From contig CALBSU010000271.1 in NCBI GenBank assembly GCA_937967285.1, positions 1 through 9,835 on the forward strand: DNA of 9,835 nt. Direction: 5' to 3'. The notes below the pieces were generated by a model. That model was not told where the DNA came from. It did no database searches and worked only from the letters and a program-made list of their open reading frames with translations. Positions 1 to 9,835 of this stretch are shown here, piece by piece. The translations under genes were made by a program, and so were the position numbers. Positions within the stretch are counted from its first letter, which is position 1, and each line of letters opens with the position of its first letter. The stretch is from an uncultured Acidobacteriota bacterium. Lineage in GTDB: Bacteria > Acidobacteriota > Blastocatellia > RBC074.

Positions 1-33
<33 letters not shown>

Positions 34-40
34 CTCGAAA

Positions 41-77
<37 letters not shown>

Positions 78-102
78 CCTTTCCCATAATTACCTCTCCT
101 AA

Positions 103-115
103 TTGATCGAATCAA
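103..115. promoter_or_regulatory. Inverted repeat TTGAT-CGA-ATCAA, possible operator
   Basis: TTGATCGAATCAA is a perfect 5-bp dyad around a 3-bp centre, about 10 bases upstream of a promoter-like TTGGAC. The half-sites match those of the FNR/CRP family consensus (TTGAT-N4-ATCAA), but the spacer is 3 rather than 4, so assignment to that family is not supported. Short dyads in AT-rich DNA also occur by chance. Confidence 0.25.
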
Positions 116-124
116 ATATATTAA

Positions 125-158
125 TTGGACAAACCAACATGATGTGAGTAAAGTTGGT
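125..158 (+). promoter_or_regulatory. Weak sigma-70-like promoter candidate with an overlapping dyad
   Basis: TTGGAC at 125-130 and TAAAGT at 149-154 are separated by 18 bases, which would place a transcription start near 161 and give a leader of about 160 bases. The -10 match is poor. A 6-bp inverted repeat, ACCAAC (133-138) and GTTGGT (153-158), spans the same stretch and could be an operator. This is the best candidate visible upstream of the terminator hairpin, but it is a weak one. Confidence 0.2.
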
Positions 159-213
159 CCCGATTATTACAAGCCTGCATTCATACATAAAGACATCAAC
201 GATCAATCAGGCG

Positions 214-272
214 CCGCCGGAGGTTGAGGCAGAGCATCAACTTATTCAAGGCATTCAGGGAAGCCCCGGCGG
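214..272 (+). promoter_or_regulatory. Candidate antiterminator pairing (214-220 with 266-272)
   Basis: CCGCCGG at 214-220 is perfectly complementary to CCGGCGG at 266-272. The second segment overlaps most of the left arm of the terminator at 264-270, so the two structures exclude each other. All seven pairs are G-C. This is the arrangement expected for transcription attenuation, with some signal deciding which structure forms. No known riboswitch class or T-box signature was recognised, and GC-rich complementarity of this length can arise by chance. Confidence 0.35.
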
Positions 273-297
273 GAAGAGGACTCCAGCCGGGGTTTTT
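263..297 (+). terminator. Intrinsic terminator in the glutamate synthase leader
   Basis: CCCCGGC (264-270) pairs perfectly with GCCGGGG (286-292), and TTTTT follows at 293-297. Inside the stem, GGA (272-274) can pair with TCC (282-284) across a G-A mismatch, leaving a 7-base loop, and A-T/G-T pairs can extend the base. It has the GC-rich stem plus U-tract of a rho-independent terminator. It ends 23 bases before the ATG at 321, too close for a separate promoter downstream of it, so it is either the end of an unseen upstream transcript or, more likely, an attenuator of the gene that follows. Confidence 0.8.
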
Positions 298-320
298 CAT
301 TAGCTACGGGAAACAGAGAA

Positions 321-5144
<4,824 letters not shown>

Positions 5145-5149
5145 CGGGT

Positions 5150-6133
5150 ATGGAATACAGGGAACTGGGGCGGACCGGATTCCGCGTCTCGACAATCAGT
5201 TTCGGCGCCTGGGCGATCGGCGGCACATGGGGAGCGGTCGAGGATGACAAATCGCTCGATGCGCTGCGCCGTGCCGTCGACCTCGGCGTCAACTTCTTCG
5301 ACACCGCGGACGTCTACGGCGACGGGCGCAGCGAGCGGCTGCTCTCGCGTCTCAAGCGCGAGCGGAAGGAAGAGATCCTGATCGCGACCAAGGCCGGCCG
5401 CCGGCTCGATCCTCACGTCGCCGGAGGCTACAACGCCGCCAACCTGAGGGCTTTCATCGAGCGCAGTCTGCTCAACCTCGAAACAGACTCGCTCGACCTG
5501 GTCCAGCTCCACTGCCCGCCGACAGAGGTCTATTATCGCCCGGAGGTCTTCGGCGCGCTCGACGATCTGGTCAGTGAAGGCAAGATCAGGTACTACGGCG
5601 TGAGCGTCGAGAAGGTCGAGGAGGCGCTCAAGGCGATCGAATACCCGAACGTCCAGTCGGTGCAGATTATCTTCAATATCTTCCGACAGCGTCCGGCCGA
5701 CCTCTTCTTCGCCGAGGCCGCGCGTAAACGCGTCGGCATCCTCGCCCGCCTGCCGCTCTCGTCCGGTATGCTGACCGGAAAGATGAAGCCGGACACGGCT
5801 TTCGAGTCCGACGATCATCGCGCTTTCAACCGCGAAGGCGCGGCCTTCGACAAGGGCGAGACGTTCTCCGGCATCGACTATTCCGCACAGCTCGGCGCCG
5901 TCGATCGGCTTCGCGCTCTGGTTCCGGCAGGAATGACCATGACCCAGTTCGCCCTGCGCTGGATACTCATGTTCGATGCCGTCACCTGCGCCATCCCCGG
6001 AGCGAAGAACGCCCTTCAGGTCGAGGAGAATATCTCCGCCGCCAACTTTCCTCCGCTCGGCGAAGATGTCATGCGCGCGGTCGAAGATCTCTACTCATCC
6101 CGCATCAAACCTCTCGTCCATCATTACTGGTAA
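5150..6133 (+). CDS. Aldo/keto reductase
   Basis: A 327-residue single-domain TIM-barrel oxidoreductase, the normal length for the aldo/keto reductase superfamily, predicted to reduce a carbonyl compound with NADPH in the cytoplasm. The N-terminal LGRTGFRVSTISFGAWAIGG is typical. The catalytic tetrad is visible as Asp51 and Tyr56 in FFDTADVYGDG, Lys81 in ATKAGRR and His121 in LVQLHCPP. IPGAKNALQVEEN (282-294) matches the cofactor-binding region near the C terminus. The substrate cannot be told from sequence. The frame is open further upstream inside the preceding gene, but ATG 5150 gives the canonical N terminus. It starts 5 bases after the stop of the glutamate synthase gene with no strong Shine-Dalgarno sequence of its own, which suggests one mRNA and translational coupling. 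Its stop codon is the first three bases of the repeat array. Confidence 0.94.
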   Translation: MEYRELGRTGFRVSTISFGAWAIGGTWGAVEDDKSLDALRRAVDLGVNFFDTADVYGDGRSERLLSRLKRERKEEILIATKAGRRLDPHVAGGYNAANLRAFIERSLLNLETDSLDLVQLHCPPTEVYYRPEVFGALDDLVSEGKIRYYGVSVEKVEEALKAIEYPNVQSVQIIFNIFRQRPADLFFAEAARKRVGILARLPLSSGMLTGKMKPDTAFESDDHRAFNREGAAFDKGETFSGIDYSAQLGAVDRLRALVPAGMTMTQFALRWILMFDAVTCAIPGAKNALQVEENISAANFPPLGEDVMRAVEDLYSSRIKPLVHHYW

Positions 6134-6165
6134 TTTGGGAGTGCGGAGCGTGTACGCTCCGCTTT
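6131..6165 (+). repeat. Left boundary inverted repeat of the array
   Basis: This 35-base segment begins with the TAA stop of the aldo/keto reductase and runs TAATTTGGGAGT into the first palindrome. It is the inverse complement of the right boundary (6681-6714) apart from one extra G and one A/G difference inside the stop codon. The central four bases of its core are TGTA, whereas the other 11 cores have TACA, so the first core is in the opposite orientation to the rest. The ATTTGG(G)AGT flank is absent from the internal units. Confidence 0.9.
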
Positions 6166-6703
6166 GGTTTAATCGAGCTATCAGTTAAGAAAGCGGAGCG
6201 TACACGCCGCGATTTGGCTTAATCGAGGTTTCAGTCAGAAAGCGGAGCGTACACGCTTCTCTTTGGTTTAATCGAGCTATCAGTCAGAAAGCGGAGCGTA
6301 CACGCTCCGCTTTGGTTTAATCGAGGTTTCAATCAGAAAGCGGAGCGTACACGCTCCGCTTTGGTTTAATCGAGCTATCAGTTAAGAAAGCGGAGCGTAC
6401 ACGCTTCTCTTTGGTTTAAGCGAGCTATCAGTCAGAAAGCGGAGCGTACACGCCACGATTTGGTTTAAGCGAGCTATCAGTCAGAAAGCGGAGCGTACAC
6501 GCCACGATTTGGTTTAATCGAGGTTTCAGTAAGAAAGCGGAGCGTACACGCTCCGCTTTGGTTTAATCGAGCTATCAGTCAGAAAGCGGAGCGTACACGC
6601 TCCGCTTTGGTTTAATCGAGGTTTCAATCAGAAAGCGGAGCGTACACGCCACGCTTTGGTTTAATCGAGCTATCAGTAAGAAAGCGGAGCGTACACGCTC
6701 CGC
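6143..6703. terminator. Possible bidirectional terminator or mRNA 3' stabiliser formed by the array
   Basis: Each full unit can form a GC-rich hairpin followed by TTTGGTTT on the plus strand and by TTTCTGACTG on the minus strand. No other terminator lies between the aldo/keto reductase and DUF1501 genes, so the array must contain the 3' ends of both transcripts or let them overlap. The U-tracts are short and interrupted, so strong intrinsic termination is not certain. Protection of mRNA 3' ends, known for REP hairpins in enterobacteria, is an alternative. Units 2, 3, 6, 7 and 8 have a damaged right arm and should fold poorly. Confidence 0.45.
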
Positions 6704-6711
6704 ACTCCAAA

Positions 6712-6714
<3 letters not shown>
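6681..6714 (-). repeat. Right boundary inverted repeat of the array
   Basis: The last core is followed by ACTCCAAATCA instead of the TTTGGTTTAATCGAG linker of the other units. Read on the minus strand it is TGATTTGGAGT followed by the palindrome, matching the left boundary. The TGA is the stop codon of the convergent DUF1501 gene. The array is therefore flush with the stop codons on both sides. Confidence 0.9.
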
Positions 6715-8070
<1,356 letters not shown>

Positions 8071-8076
8071 TTACTT

Positions 8077-8082
8077 CTCCTC
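8077..8082 (-). promoter_or_regulatory. Ribosome binding site of the DUF1501 gene
   Basis: GAGGAG on the minus strand, 6 bases before the ATG at 8070-8068, within the 31-base gap after the DUF1800 stop. It is the clearest Shine-Dalgarno sequence in the window and fixes the DUF1501 start. Confidence 0.8.
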
Positions 8083-8101
8083 GTCGGAAATTCCCTGATA
8101 A

Positions 8102-9835
<1,734 letters not shown>

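Noticed and set aside
148..303. Glu/Gln-containing leader peptide ending at the TAG at 301-303, which could sense glutamate or glutamine
   Set aside because: The frame has several Gln and Glu codons, but no ATG or GTG, only a TTG at 154 and a CTG at 175 with poor ribosome binding sites, so translation is not supported.
6143..6703. CRISPR array
   Set aside because: The period is regular, but the stretches between cores are near-identical linkers of two types rather than unique spacers, the core is a REP-like palindrome, and no cas gene is present.

Overview
The window is about 9.8 kb of GC-rich bacterial DNA (roughly 60% GC in the genes, about 40% in the first 200 bases). It holds four protein genes, one long tandem array of a palindromic repeat, and one short AT-rich upstream region. 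No RNA gene, transposase, integrase or CRISPR array was seen. The organism cannot be fixed from this sequence. A Tat-exported DUF1501 protein next to a CHRD-DUF1800 fusion, together with a glutamate synthase whose Fe-S motif is [13 protein letters not shown], fits a soil or environmental phylum such as Acidobacteriota, Verrucomicrobiota or Gemmatimonadota. This is a guess, not a demonstration.

Layout. Bases 1-320 are intergenic. They hold the presumed control region and 5' leader of the first gene, ending in a strong intrinsic-terminator hairpin only 23 bases before the start codon. Bases 321-5144 (+) encode a 1607-residue glutamate synthase large-subunit-like protein with an N-terminal glutaminase, an FMN/3Fe-4S synthase domain and a C-terminal GXGXG domain. 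Five bases later an aldo/keto reductase (5150-6133, +) begins, so the two look co-transcribed. Between the aldo/keto reductase stop codon and the stop codon of the next, convergent gene lies nothing but a 12-copy, 49-bp-period palindromic array (6131-6714). A DUF1501 gene (6712-8070, -) and a CHRD-DUF1800 fusion gene (8102 to the window edge, -, 5' end cut off) follow. They are read as one operon, DUF1800 first and DUF1501 second.

How the parts work together. The left operon makes cytoplasmic glutamate from glutamine and 2-oxoglutarate. No GltD-type electron-transfer subunit is present in the window, so the electron donor is open. The right operon makes an exported protein pair of unknown function that is commonly found side by side in bacteria. 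The array sits where the two convergent transcripts would meet and is well placed to end or stabilise both.

Most worth following up: (1) the array is bounded by inverted repeats that reach exactly to the two stop codons and together rebuild a single long palindrome, suggesting it expanded inside one ancestral element; (2) the array has one invariant arm, one variable arm and a six-unit higher-order period; (3) the glutamate synthase leader carries a terminator plus a mutually exclusive upstream pairing partner, a plausible attenuator.
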